Assembly (NCBI GenBank): GCA_024277475.1
Contig: JAJRVC010000528.1
Span: 1 to 8,869, forward strand
Origin: Deltaproteobacteria bacterium
GTDB lineage: Bacteria > Desulfobacterota > Desulfobacteria > Desulfobacterales > JAFDCJ01
Direction of reading: 5' to 3'
DNA length: 8,869 nt
This document shows positions 1 to 6,831 of this stretch, piece by piece (position 1 is the first letter of the stretch; each line of letters begins with the position of its first letter). The position numbers were made by a program, and so were the translations under genes. Below the pieces are notes generated by a model. The model had not been told where the DNA came from. It made no database searches and worked only from the letters and a program-made list of their open reading frames with translations.

Positions 1-1382
1 AGGTCCCCTTCCACAGCGTTGGTGGTATCTTTGGGATCCACCGCCACCAATTGTCCGTTTTGCGAGACCACTGCCTGCTTTTCGGAGCCGATACCGATTT
101 CCGATGCCCGCAAGAGTTCAAGGGGATGACCGTTTACAATTTTAACCAGATGGGAGGCATTGGTCCAGGTAGGCTCGCCGTCGGCTGTGGCCGCTGCCTT
201 GTTGGCGTTTTCCAGGTAGCGCTGATCGTAACGCTTGTTTTCCAGAATCCAGCGGATCATAGCCATGGCCAGGGTGCCGTTTTTATTGGGTTCCACCGGC
301 AGCCACCAATCGGCTTTGCCGGCGTCATGGGACAGCCGGGCATCGACGACGGCTATTTTCATACCCCGGTCGACGACGCCCGTGGTTGCTTTTTCGGCCA
401 TGCAGGTCAGTCCGAAATTGGCTGAATAAGCTCCGGTGCCCCAGAAGAGCACAAATTCGCAATTGGGCAAATCCGGTTTCATGTGATGGGTTTTGTGGCC
501 GCTTATCTCCGCATAGGCGATATGATGGGACTGTTCACAGACGGTGGTGTGCTCAAAAGCGTTCACGGAACCCAGGGATTTTCCCGTAAACCGTTTCATC
601 AACTCCTTTCGGCCGTGCTCGATACGGCCGGCCATGAACACAAAGCCGTTGTTTTTGGGCCCCAGGTCCGGATGATCGGGATCGATCAGCTTGTCCAGAT
701 GGTTACTGTATTTTTGTTTGAATTCGGCCACGGTCATTTTGCCTTGTCCACATTCTTTAGCATCTTTTGCCATGGCGGCGGACAGTTTCGGGTCCCGCAG
801 GGCAATGATTTCCTCAAAGCCGGGATACTGACTGCTGTCACCGAGAGCGGAAAACAGCTTCCCCCCTTTTATGACCTCATTGATGAACTGTTCGAAAGAA
901 ATGCTTTCCCATGTGTTGGAACCCCTGGCGCCGGCACGTTTGAGCACCTTACGTACACGATATGGGTCATAATAGGTCTGGATGGCGGTCTGGCCCTTGG
1001 TGCAGAGCTTGCCGTCTATGGGGGCCGCATCCTGGGGACTTGTCGCGTACGGAATGTGGGGCAAAAAATTTTGCGGGCTGTAAGGGCTCCCGGTCAGTTT
1101 GGCCAGGGTACCGTTCCAGATCTTGGCCTTGTTCTGGCAAGCCACGTGACACTGCAGGCAGGAGCTGTAAATCTGGTTTTGCGGCTCGGCCAGGATATAT
1201 GTGGCCGTTTTTTCGTTTGCAGCTGATGCCTTTGAGCCGAACAATTCTCCCAGGGCGGCCGGCAACCCCAGGGCGGTGCACCCACCCACAAAGGCCGTGG
1301 ACTTTAAAAAATTACGCCGCGAAAGTTGCCTTTTGTCGTTTTTTTTCTTAGCTCTCATATCTGTATTATTCTCCTTAGTCAT
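1..1382 (-). CDS. Molybdopterin oxidoreductase catalytic subunit, TtrA/PsrA-like, Tat-exported (3' end cut by window edge)
   Basis: This is the N-terminal 460 residues of a Mo-bis-PGD oxidoreductase, probably the catalytic subunit of a periplasm-facing reductase. A Tat signal (SRRNFLK, residues 21-27) precedes an Ala-rich hydrophobic stretch. A [4Fe-4S] ligand set follows: C75, C78, C82 and C127, with the last in GKLCTKGQ. C282, in TTVCEQSHH, is the candidate Mo ligand. A stretch around residues 175-265 (containing LDKLIDPDHPDLGPKNN) separates the Fe-S and Mo-ligand regions, which I associate from memory with TtrA-like enzymes. Around residues 340-380 lies a typical cofactor-binding block (KIAVVDARLS..AD.WLPVEP). 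The start at 1382 is chosen because AGGAGG lies 10 nt upstream; an in-frame ATG at 1358 has a GGAG 12 nt upstream and is the alternative. The gene starts 3 nt after the NrfD-like gene and ends the operon as far as visible. TtrA is favoured by gene order; PhsA/PsrA or ArrA/Srd-type reductases remain possible. Confidence 0.88.
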   Translation of the reverse strand, partial: MTKENNTDMRAKKKNDKRQLSRRNFLKSTAFVGGCTALGLPAALGELFGSKASAANEKTATYILAEPQNQIYSSCLQCHVACQNKAKIWNGTLAKLTGSPYSPQNFLPHIPYATSPQDAAPIDGKLCTKGQTAIQTYYDPYRVRKVLKRAGARGSNTWESISFEQFINEVIKGGKLFSALGDSSQYPGFEEIIALRDPKLSAAMAKDAKECGQGKMTVAEFKQKYSNHLDKLIDPDHPDLGPKNNGFVFMAGRIEHGRKELMKRFTGKSLGSVNAFEHTTVCEQSHHIAYAEISGHKTHHMKPDLPNCEFVLFWGTGAYSANFGLTCMAEKATTGVVDRGMKIAVVDARLSHDAGKADWWLPVEPNKNGTLAMAMIRWILENKRYDQRYLENANKAAATADGEPTWTNASHLVKIVNGHPLELLRASEIGIGSEKQAVVSQNGQLVAVDPKDTTNAVEGD

Positions 1383-1385
1383 GTC

Positions 1386-2537
1386 TTATTGTCCTCCTTG
1401 GTCGGCGGATTGCAGTGAAATAAATTGCAGCAGGCGGCAACCCAAATAAAAAAGGGCAATCCCTATGGCCACCGTGAACACAAAAACCGCCCATTCATGG
1501 ACAGAGGGGATGTATTCAAATTTCAGGCGATTGTCCGTGTATGCTTCCTGCAGGCCCTTCATCGCCGGCGTTACAAAACCCGGAATAACGTGATTCAAGC
1601 GCACCGCAAAGTAGGCTACCGCCACCAGGACACCGCCGATGCCGGCGAACAACCGAAGGGATGGCTTCCACAGCAGAAGGATCAAAGGTACGATGGATCC
1701 CAAAAGAATATGAAAGATCCAGAATACGTACCAGTATCGGCCGAAAAGGATGGCAGACAACAGGCTGTAACTTTCGTCCCGGCCGTACCACATGGCAACC
1801 GAAACCTCGGACCACTCCAGCATGAGCACGAAAAGCAGCAGGCCGACAACGATGCGGCTCATCAGCTTTACAATCTTCTCGTCCTGTTGCGCGGCGTCAT
1901 AAGGAAACAGGGCTACAGCAGCCAGCACCAGGGCAACTCCGGACAGCAGAGCGCCGCCAATGGATAAAATAGGACCCAGGGCGGAATGCCAGTAGGGACT
2001 GGAAATCAAGGTGGCAAACTCGGCGCCGTTGGCGCCGGAAAACATCAACGCAAAAAAGATGCCGATCCATCCCAGCAGCCGCAGCACAAGCGGTGTCTGT
2101 CCCCCGAATTTAAGATCCGCCAAAAAAACGACCACAATGTATCCCAGGTAAAGCATCGACAACCAGGTGGCAATCGCCAGCAGGGAGGAAAAGTTGGGTC
2201 GTGTGAAAACTTCGTACAGGCGCCACATGTGGCCCAGATCAAAACTGATCACTAAAAGTCCGGCACTAAAACATACGAAGGATATCAACAGCGCCGGGCG
2301 GACCAGAGGCCGCAGCCGCTGAATGTTGAAGGCATAAATTACCCAGGCCAGAAAAGATGCCCCCACGGCCATGCCGACAAAATACAATTTACCGGCAACC
2401 CACAACCCCCAGGGAATGTAGCTGCCGTAGTTGACCAGCAACTCGCCCTGGGTCATACGCTGGAAAGCTCCGAATGCCCCCCAGAGCATCGCCGCCAGCC
2501 AGATGATGAAAATTACTATTTTTTTGGTTTTGCTCAT
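1386..2537 (-). CDS. nrfD: NrfD/PsrC/TtrC-family membrane anchor subunit
   Basis: This 383-residue, strongly hydrophobic protein has about nine or ten membrane segments (near residues 7-27, 50-70, 81-101, 121-141, 151-168, 187-211, 229-249, 270-290, 298-314 and 348-370). It is the quinol-interacting membrane subunit of complex iron-sulfur molybdoenzymes, passing electrons from menaquinol to the periplasmic Fe-S subunit. Family-like features are charged residues within the membrane part (SFDLGHMWRLYE near 98-109, LEWSEV near 240-245) and the loop RLNHVIPGFVTP near 313-324. The start at 2537 is supported by AAGGAG 7 nt upstream. The frame stays open to an ATG at 2621, but that longer version runs into the preceding Fe-S gene and has no such site. 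It begins 13 nt after the Fe-S gene, in the order expected for a ttrBCA-type operon. The exact quinone and partner enzyme are inferred. Confidence 0.9.
   Translation of the reverse strand: MSKTKKIVIFIIWLAAMLWGAFGAFQRMTQGELLVNYGSYIPWGLWVAGKLYFVGMAVGASFLAWVIYAFNIQRLRPLVRPALLISFVCFSAGLLVISFDLGHMWRLYEVFTRPNFSSLLAIATWLSMLYLGYIVVVFLADLKFGGQTPLVLRLLGWIGIFFALMFSGANGAEFATLISSPYWHSALGPILSIGGALLSGVALVLAAVALFPYDAAQQDEKIVKLMSRIVVGLLLFVLMLEWSEVSVAMWYGRDESYSLLSAILFGRYWYVFWIFHILLGSIVPLILLLWKPSLRLFAGIGGVLVAVAYFAVRLNHVIPGFVTPAMKGLQEAYTDNRLKFEYIPSVHEWAVFVFTVAIGIALFYLGCRLLQFISLQSADQGGQ
1393..1398 (-). promoter_or_regulatory. Shine-Dalgarno deciding the molybdopterin subunit start
   Basis: On the minus strand this reads AGGAGG, 10 nt before the ATG at 1382. 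It lies inside the last codons of the upstream NrfD-like gene, which suggests coupled translation. The second in-frame ATG (1358) has only GGAG at an unfavourably long 12-nt spacing. Confidence 0.55.
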
Positions 2538-2550
2538 AACCTTTCTCCTT

Positions 2551-3525
2551 TTATACCAGATAAAATACGGATGGCTCGGTCCCCAGCTCTTCCTTGAGGC
2601 GTTTGACCCGGGCCTCTCCAATCAGTTCATGCACCAGGCTGTCTGTATTGTTGTAGTCTCCGAAGCTGGTGGCGCCGCCCAGGCAGGTGGTAACGCAGGC
2701 CGGCAGCATACCGACCCTGAGACGATGCAGGCAGAAAGTGCATTTACGGGCGTTGCCGACGGGTGATGAGTGCGATCCCGGTTTTCGGGCCCAGTTGCGG
2801 CTGTATTCAAAATTGGGGCGGGTTTCATAGCTCATGATTTCCGGGGTTCCCGTGCCGTAAAATTCACCGAAATCCGCCGTACGCGCATTGTACGGACACG
2901 ATGCCAGGCAGTTTCGACAGCCGATGCAGATATCATAATCGATAACCACGATGCCGTCCTCCCGCTTCCAGGTGGCACTAACCGGACATACCGGCACGCA
3001 GGGCGGCTTGTCGCAGTGCATGCAGGGCCGGGGCGTAAATACCCAGCTTACATTGGGAAATTTACCGACTTGCACTTTCGGTACGGGACGGTAAACCACA
3101 CCCGGCGGCAGGTTGTTTTCAGAATTGCAGGATACCGTACAGGCACTGCAGCCGACGCATTTTTGCTGGTCGATCACCATCACCCACTTGCGCTCGGCAA
3201 CCGGTTTTTTCAGGGACTGTAAAAGCTCGGTACGCATACGTTCCAGATGATTGCCGTCGGCAAAACTCTGGGGATTCTGCAACGGAGTCGCCTTTTGTTC
3301 ACCGGCAGCGGCTTGGGTGCCTTTGGCTTGAAAAGCAGCGAAAATACTGAGGCTGCCGGCGGCCAGTAACGAATTTTGCAAAAATTTCCTGCGCGGCAAA
3401 AAGCTGCCGGCCTGGCGCAGTTTGGAAGTATCCTGATTTTCATTGCCCGGTTCCGGGCGGTTGTCTGTTTGGTTCTGACACCCGCCCTCAAGATCGGACT
3501 TCCGAGATTGATTGCCTTGTTTCAT
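2551..3525 (-). CDS. Tat-exported four-cluster [4Fe-4S] ferredoxin subunit, TtrB/PsrB-like
   Basis: This 324-residue electron-transfer subunit carries four cysteine groups typical of molybdoenzyme beta subunits: C123/126/129/133, C168/171/176/180, C200/203/206/210 and C262/265/277/281. These would ligate four [4Fe-4S] clusters between the NrfD-like membrane subunit and the molybdopterin subunit. A Tat signal LPRRKFLQNSLL (residues 43-54) is followed by a hydrophobic Ala-rich segment, so the protein should face the periplasm. The polar region before the twin arginines is unusually long, about 44 residues. The start at 3525 is supported by AAGGAG 8 nt upstream. The C-terminal block (GNARKCTFCLHR ... 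GTEPSVFYLV) is typical of PsrB/TtrB-type subunits. It is the first structural subunit of the complex, placed after the receiver-like gene with a 201-nt gap. TtrB is the preferred reading from the B-C-A order, but the family alone does not fix the substrate. Confidence 0.92.
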   Translation of the reverse strand: MKQGNQSRKSDLEGGCQNQTDNRPEPGNENQDTSKLRQAGSFLPRRKFLQNSLLAAGSLSIFAAFQAKGTQAAAGEQKATPLQNPQSFADGNHLERMRTELLQSLKKPVAERKWVMVIDQQKCVGCSACTVSCNSENNLPPGVVYRPVPKVQVGKFPNVSWVFTPRPCMHCDKPPCVPVCPVSATWKREDGIVVIDYDICIGCRNCLASCPYNARTADFGEFYGTGTPEIMSYETRPNFEYSRNWARKPGSHSSPVGNARKCTFCLHRLRVGMLPACVTTCLGGATSFGDYNNTDSLVHELIGEARVKRLKEELGTEPSVFYLV

Positions 3526-3605
3526 TGTGCAAACTCCTTCCGAATTTTTTCCTGATGAATTGAGTTAAATATGTAGTAATATTCGATCTTTTGCGGTTCG
3601 CTCTT

Positions 3606-3629
3606 CCGGCCGGCTGCCAAAGCGGCCGG
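3606..3629 (-). repeat. GC-rich hairpin in the leader of the Fe-S gene
   Basis: A perfect 7-bp inverted repeat (CCGGCCG / CGGCCGG) has a 10-nt loop and sits 80 nt before the Fe-S gene start. No T-run follows on either strand, so it is not a standard intrinsic terminator. It could be an mRNA processing or stabilising structure that sets the receiver and respiratory genes at different levels. That role is inference. Confidence 0.5.
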
Positions 3630-3637
3630 TTTAGTAA

Positions 3638-3653
3638 TCGAAGAACCGTGCCA
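3638..3653 (-). promoter_or_regulatory. Sigma54-like promoter candidate with altered -12 element
   Basis: The minus strand reads TGGCACGGTTCTTCGA. The -24 half (TGGCACG) is perfect and the spacing to the -12 half is correct, but the invariant GC of the -12 element reads CG. If active, transcription would begin near 3627, about 100 nt before the Fe-S gene. The altered -12 makes it a weak or decayed promoter at best. Confidence 0.25.
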
Positions 3654-3726
3654 TTTTTTCCGGGCGTAGACGCGCAAAAAGCTTAGGTCGTTAACCACGG
3701 CCGAGTTGGAAGAAGGCCGGCCGGAT

Positions 3727-4128
3727 TCAGCCCTCGGGATATTTTGGCTCCATTTCATTTTGATTGATCGTATTTAACCAATAAAAAAGTTCATTAAAGT
3801 GTTCTGCCGAATCCGCGGATTTGTTGATACATGCAAAGAGGTGATAGCAGATGGCATTTTTTAATTCCGGGTGAAAACGCTCTTTAGACAGACCCAGTAG
3901 ATAAATACCCGGGTTTTCTATGGCCAGCGCCCGAATCGTGCGGTTATTAAGCGGGACGGTATCGAGATCCAATATTACCGCAATGCTATCACGCCCACGG
4001 ATGTAGTTCTGAAGGTCGGGCAATGCGTGAAAACCGGTCGCATGATAGCCGCCATCTTTTAAAACTTTACACAATTCCCGGCACTGACTTTCATGTGAAT
4101 CAAGGACGACGACCTGGCTTTTTATCAT
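3727..4128 (-). CDS. Small response-regulator receiver-like protein, single domain
   Basis: This 133-residue protein has a receiver-like pattern. A first beta strand VVVLDSHE (acidic residue D10) is followed by an alpha helix. A strand VILDLDTVP (D54 and D56) sits at the phosphoacceptor position. LLGLS (S81) sits at the usual Thr/Ser position and NKSAD (K103) at the conserved Lys. No output domain follows. The acidic pocket is reduced: DS instead of the usual two acids, and neither D54 nor D56 sits at the usual distance from P59. It may therefore be a non-phosphorylated pseudo-receiver. The start at 4128 is chosen, with a weak GGAAG 9 nt upstream. An in-frame ATG at 4203 lies upstream of the predicted sigma54 transcription start near 4201, so it cannot be used from that promoter. 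It is the first gene of the respiratory operon, 201 nt before the Fe-S gene. Its role is unknown; a regulatory or adaptor protein for the complex is a guess. Confidence 0.75.
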   Translation of the reverse strand: MIKSQVVVLDSHESQCRELCKVLKDGGYHATGFHALPDLQNYIRGRDSIAVILDLDTVPLNNRTIRALAIENPGIYLLGLSKERFHPELKNAICYHLFACINKSADSAEHFNELFYWLNTINQNEMEPKYPEG

Positions 4129-4211
4129 CGGGAGAGACTTCCAAATATTAAATTCCGGTTTTAATCGACTTGAATTACGTCTGAACGGGCCTGGTATTGC
4201 CACTGAGTAGT

Positions 4212-4227
4212 AGCAAGAGATATGCCA
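4212..4227 (-). promoter_or_regulatory. Sigma54 (-24/-12) promoter of the receiver/respiratory operon
   Basis: The minus strand reads TGGCATATCTCTTGCT. GG (4226-4225) and GC (4214-4213) are separated by exactly 10 nt, as the RpoN consensus TGGCACG-N4-TTGCA requires; the main departures are T for C and A for G in the -24 half. The predicted transcription start is near 4201, leaving a 73-nt leader before the receiver gene at 4128. A sigma54 activator gene lies immediately upstream. Confidence 0.75.
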
Positions 4228-4292
4228 TGGGAGCCGAAGCTGAGCCGGTATGATGCGCGCGAAAAGGCTGTCAGTTTCAGCTGAACCCTGGA

Positions 4293-4305
4293 TAACTAAT
4301 TGAAA
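4293..4305. promoter_or_regulatory. IHF-like site
   Basis: TAACTAATTGAAA matches the reverse complement of the IHF consensus WATCAANNNNTTR (YAANNNNTTGATW) at all but one position and is followed by an AT-rich run. It lies between the paired palindromes and the sigma54 promoter, centred about 98 bp upstream of the predicted start. This is where a DNA bend would bring the activator to the polymerase. The consensus is loose, so chance occurrence in AT-rich DNA is possible. Confidence 0.4.
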
Positions 4306-4417
4306 TTAAATAAAACATTGTTTATAGTTATTTATGGCTACGGATAGAATCGGAACTATGAGAAACGAATTTAACTGCAAAGCGTTGCGGATGGGTGGCA
4401 TTCGAGACAGGAGATTC

Positions 4418-4434
4418 GGTCCTTATTCAGGACA
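4418..4434. promoter_or_regulatory. Activator-binding palindrome copy 2 (GGTCCT-N5-AGGACA)
   Basis: The half-sites GGTCCT and AGGACA are separated by 5 nt (TATTC). This matches the perfect copy at 4483-4501 in both half-site sequence and spacing, with one changed base at the outer edge. Its centre is about 225 bp upstream of the predicted sigma54 start and 66 bp from the other copy. Confidence 0.55.
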
Positions 4435-4482
4435 CCATTTTAGAACGTTCCGGTATTTTGGATTAAAATTAGTGCATTAGAT

Positions 4483-4501
4483 ATGTCCTAAGTTAGGACA
4501 T
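4483..4501. promoter_or_regulatory. Activator-binding palindrome copy 1 (perfect 9-bp arms)
   Basis: ATGTCCTAAGTTAGGACAT is a perfect palindrome around a single central base. The core is TGTCCT-N5-AGGACA. Its centre is about 290 bp upstream of the predicted sigma54 start. Two matching palindromes at this range are typical of enhancer sites for Fis-domain sigma54 activators. The neighbouring activator gene is the obvious candidate to bind here (inference). Confidence 0.65.
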
Positions 4502-4548
4502 GCTTTATCGGATTGTAATAAACCGCTCATCCGATCCGAGGTAATCCC

Positions 4549-4632
4549 AATCAGCGACCCCCGGCAGAGCTGGCCCGGCCCCTTCGGGGAGCCTTTTCCT
4601 CATACCCCCAGCTCTGCCGGGGGTTGCTGATT
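4549..4632. repeat. Long inverted repeat with 25-bp arms at the activator gene 3' end
   Basis: The arms at 4549-4573 and 4608-4632 pair over 25 bp with one mismatch, around the core CCCCCGGCAGAGCTGG. The 34-nt loop holds a smaller hairpin, GGCCCC-TTC-GGGG-A-GCC (4577-4593). The right-hand arm lies within the last ten codons of the activator gene, whose stop is at 4600-4602. No T-run follows on the minus strand, so it is not a textbook intrinsic terminator. It may still stop or protect the regulatory transcript and insulate the sigma54 promoter from read-through. A small palindromic mobile repeat that supplied the last codons is an alternative. Confidence 0.65.
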
Positions 4633-6831
4633 TGTGAATGACTGTGCAGGTATTTGATATTTTTTGATCTTCATGTAAAGCGTGTTGCGGCTGATGGCCA
4701 GGTTTCGGGCTGCCAGCCGTTTATTCCCCCCGCATTTTTCCAGAATATGCTTGAGAAATTCCTTTTCATTTTCGGCCAGTGTCGGCATCCTGTTGAGCGG
4801 ATCGGTCAAAGTGGTATTAAAATTCGATACGGGAAGGTCTGAAGCCGTAATTTTACCATTTTTAGCCAGCAAAACGGCATGTTCTATGCTGTTTTCAAGC
4901 TCCCGAACATTGCCTGGCCAGCTGTAATTCAGCAGCAGACGCATGGTCTCGGAGTTGAATCCAGAGATCTTTTTGCCATTTTCTTTGGCAAATGTCCGCA
5001 GAAAATTATCTGCCAGCAGCGGAATGTCGTTGCGGCGATTTCGAAGAGGGGGCAGCCGGATGGGAATGACATTAAGCCGATAGAAGAGATCCTCACGGAA
5101 ATGACCGTTTTTAACCTCTTCAAGCAGATTTTTATTGGTTGCCGCCAGAATACGCACGTCCACCGTCAAGGTGGTTTCACCACCGAGACGCTCAAACTGT
5201 TTTGTTTGCAGCACACGCAAAAGTTTGATTTGGGCGGAAAGGGGTATTTCACCGATTTCATCCAGAAAGACCGTTCCCCCGTTGGCCTGCTCGAATCGAC
5301 CGGCTTTTTGGCGAATGGCACCGGTAAAGGCCCCTTTTTGATAGCCGAAAAGTTCACTTGCCAGCAGGGTATCCGGAAACGCCGAGCAGTTGATCACCAT
5401 AAATGGCTTATTGTGCCGCAGACTTTTTTGATGAATGGCTTGCGCAACCAACTCTTTGCCGGTACCGCTTTCGCCCTGGATGAGAACAGTCGCATCAGTC
5501 GGGGCAATATCCTCGATAAGTTTATAAATGCCCTGCATTTTGGAATCTTTGCCGAGTATGCCGCCATATCCGTCGGTGATTTTATACCGACGCTGGAGAT
5601 CCTGAATCTCTTCTTCATGTAAAACCGCCCTCCTGATCCCCCCCGCAGCCTGGGTCAAAATCAAATCAACGACATCCATTTCCGTCTTGTCGCACCGGCA
5701 TTCCCGCAGACACCCGATTACCAGGGCTCCATAAACTTGATCCCCATGTTGCAAAAGCACAATAGCCTGGCGAGCTGTTGATTTAAATTCGATCGGAACA
5801 AGCGGAGGTGCAAAAACAGTTTGTTTGTTGAAAGAAATTTTTCTTTTTCCCTCTATGGCGGACTTAAACGTTTTAACGGCATCTGAATCCTTTAACGCTT
5901 TAATGTTCGTAGTCGATAAGGAATAGAGTGTATCTTCGTTATTGTTGGAAATCAAAAGCACCATCCGGCTGCATTTCAGAATATCCTCCAATCTCTTGAT
6001 CAGGAAGGATCCGATTTCATTCAATCTTTGCAATGAGCCGATCTCTTGAACAATTTCGCAAGTGGTTCGAGTCTGATGATGAGCCCGTTCCAGGTCCATA
6101 GCCTGCTCCTCAAGCCGCCCGATGTAATTCTTTATGCGGGCAACCATATAATTAAACGAAGAAGCTAATGCCGCCACCTCATCATCTCCCCTCACCTGCA
6201 CTTGTATGTTAAATTTTTCTTTATCGATCTTTTGAGTGGCCCGGGCCAAGGCTGCCAATGGACGGGTGAACCGCCCGACAAAGAATAAGGTTGCACCGAT
6301 GGCAAGTACCAAAATTGTTAGGGTTAAGGCACCAATCTGCATCAATAATCCGGTTAACTGCCGGGTATAAAGCTTTTCCGAAAACCCCAGTCGCAGAACA
6401 CCGGCCTTTCCTGCAAAAATGGGCCAGGCAATATCCAGGTAGCGCTCACCCGTGGTGGAAACAATTTTCTGATGATGAGCCTTATCCCGTGATAAAATGC
6501 TATTGGCTTCGATAAGACCTTGCGGAACAACTTTTGTAAAGGTATGCGCCAGTATCTGATCATCCCTGGATATAAAAAGATAGGCAATTGCAGGGTTGCT
6601 ACTCACATAGTAGGATAGTATTTTCTGGAGGACCACCATGTCGTTTATGAGAACTTTGTCAGCGGCCTCAAGAGCAATTGTATTAGCCAAGCGTTCTGCC
6701 TGAGCCATCATCGTTTCCCTCAGGCTTATGCTGTACCGCTGAGATACAAGCAAAGAGATGAGCAGACCGCTCCCAATCACAAGGGTGGATACGGCCACGA
6801 TTAATTTGCTTTTAAGGGTTTTTAGCCGCAT
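4600..6831 (-). CDS. Membrane-bound sigma54-dependent activator (TM-sensor-TM-HAMP-GAF-AAA+-Fis)
   Basis: This 743-residue protein combines a transmembrane sensor with an enhancer-binding activator. Its parts are: TM1 (about 10-31); an extracytoplasmic region of about 130 residues; TM2 (about 160-185); a HAMP linker (about 185-237) and coiled coil; a GAF-like domain (about 256-401) with a Cys cluster CLRECRC (C374, C378, C380); a sigma54 AAA+ domain with Walker A GESGTGKE (453-460), the sigma54-contact loop GAFTGA (500-505), Walker B FLDE (522-525) and FREDLFYRLNV (578-588); and a Fis-type helix-turn-helix (about 686-726). The start at 6831 has GGAGG 9 nt upstream. ATGs at 6918 and 6885 in the same frame would overlap the preceding gene further. 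There is no histidine kinase or receiver domain, so signal passes directly from periplasm to DNA in one protein. It overlaps the PhnD-like gene by 20 nt, and the likely targets are the palindromes at 4418-4501. Confidence 0.93.
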   Translation of the reverse strand: MRLKTLKSKLIVAVSTLVIGSGLLISLLVSQRYSISLRETMMAQAERLANTIALEAADKVLINDMVVLQKILSYYVSSNPAIAYLFISRDDQILAHTFTKVVPQGLIEANSILSRDKAHHQKIVSTTGERYLDIAWPIFAGKAGVLRLGFSEKLYTRQLTGLLMQIGALTLTILVLAIGATLFFVGRFTRPLAALARATQKIDKEKFNIQVQVRGDDEVAALASSFNYMVARIKNYIGRLEEQAMDLERAHHQTRTTCEIVQEIGSLQRLNEIGSFLIKRLEDILKCSRMVLLISNNNEDTLYSLSTTNIKALKDSDAVKTFKSAIEGKRKISFNKQTVFAPPLVPIEFKSTARQAIVLLQHGDQVYGALVIGCLRECRCDKTEMDVVDLILTQAAGGIRRAVLHEEEIQDLQRRYKITDGYGGILGKDSKMQGIYKLIEDIAPTDATVLIQGESGTGKELVAQAIHQKSLRHNKPFMVINCSAFPDTLLASELFGYQKGAFTGAIRQKAGRFEQANGGTVFLDEIGEIPLSAQIKLLRVLQTKQFERLGGETTLTVDVRILAATNKNLLEEVKNGHFREDLFYRLNVIPIRLPPLRNRRNDIPLLADNFLRTFAKENGKKISGFNSETMRLLLNYSWPGNVRELENSIEHAVLLAKNGKITASDLPVSNFNTTLTDPLNRMPTLAENEKEFLKHILEKCGGNKRLAARNLAISRNTLYMKIKKYQIPAQSFTNQQPPAELGV

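Larger units (their letters stand above)
4129..4599. other. Control region between the activator gene and the respiratory operon
   Basis: This stretch holds no convincing gene. Read toward lower coordinates it contains one arm and the loop of a long inverted repeat (from 4549), a 7-bp inverted pair (4507-4513 and 4529-4535, ATCGGAT/ATCCGAT), two copies of TGTCCT-N5-AGGACA, an 8-bp palindrome GAACGTTC (4443-4450), an AT-rich stretch with an IHF-like site, a 10-bp palindrome TTCAGCTGAA (4276-4285), a sigma54 promoter and the 73-nt leader of the receiver gene. The arrangement is that of an enhancer-dependent sigma54 promoter. Confidence 0.7.

Noticed and set aside
483..1226. Long plus-strand frame opposite the molybdopterin subunit
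   Set aside because: It is antisense to a gene with clear Tat, Fe-S and molybdopterin motifs. Its openness follows from that gene's codon usage.
3522..3758. Minus-strand 78-residue frame whose TGA overlaps the Fe-S gene ATG
   Set aside because: The ATGA overlap is attractive, but the frame overlaps the receiver gene end, has no ribosome site and its composition is not that of a recognisable protein. Treated as chance.
4129..4203. Extended N-terminus of the receiver-like protein starting at 4203
   Set aside because: The sigma54 transcription start is predicted near 4201, downstream of that ATG's first bases, and the extra 25 residues do not fit a receiver domain.
4879..5622. Long plus-strand frame opposite the AAA+ domain
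   Set aside because: It is antisense to the Walker A, GAFTGA and Walker B coding region and has no independent support.
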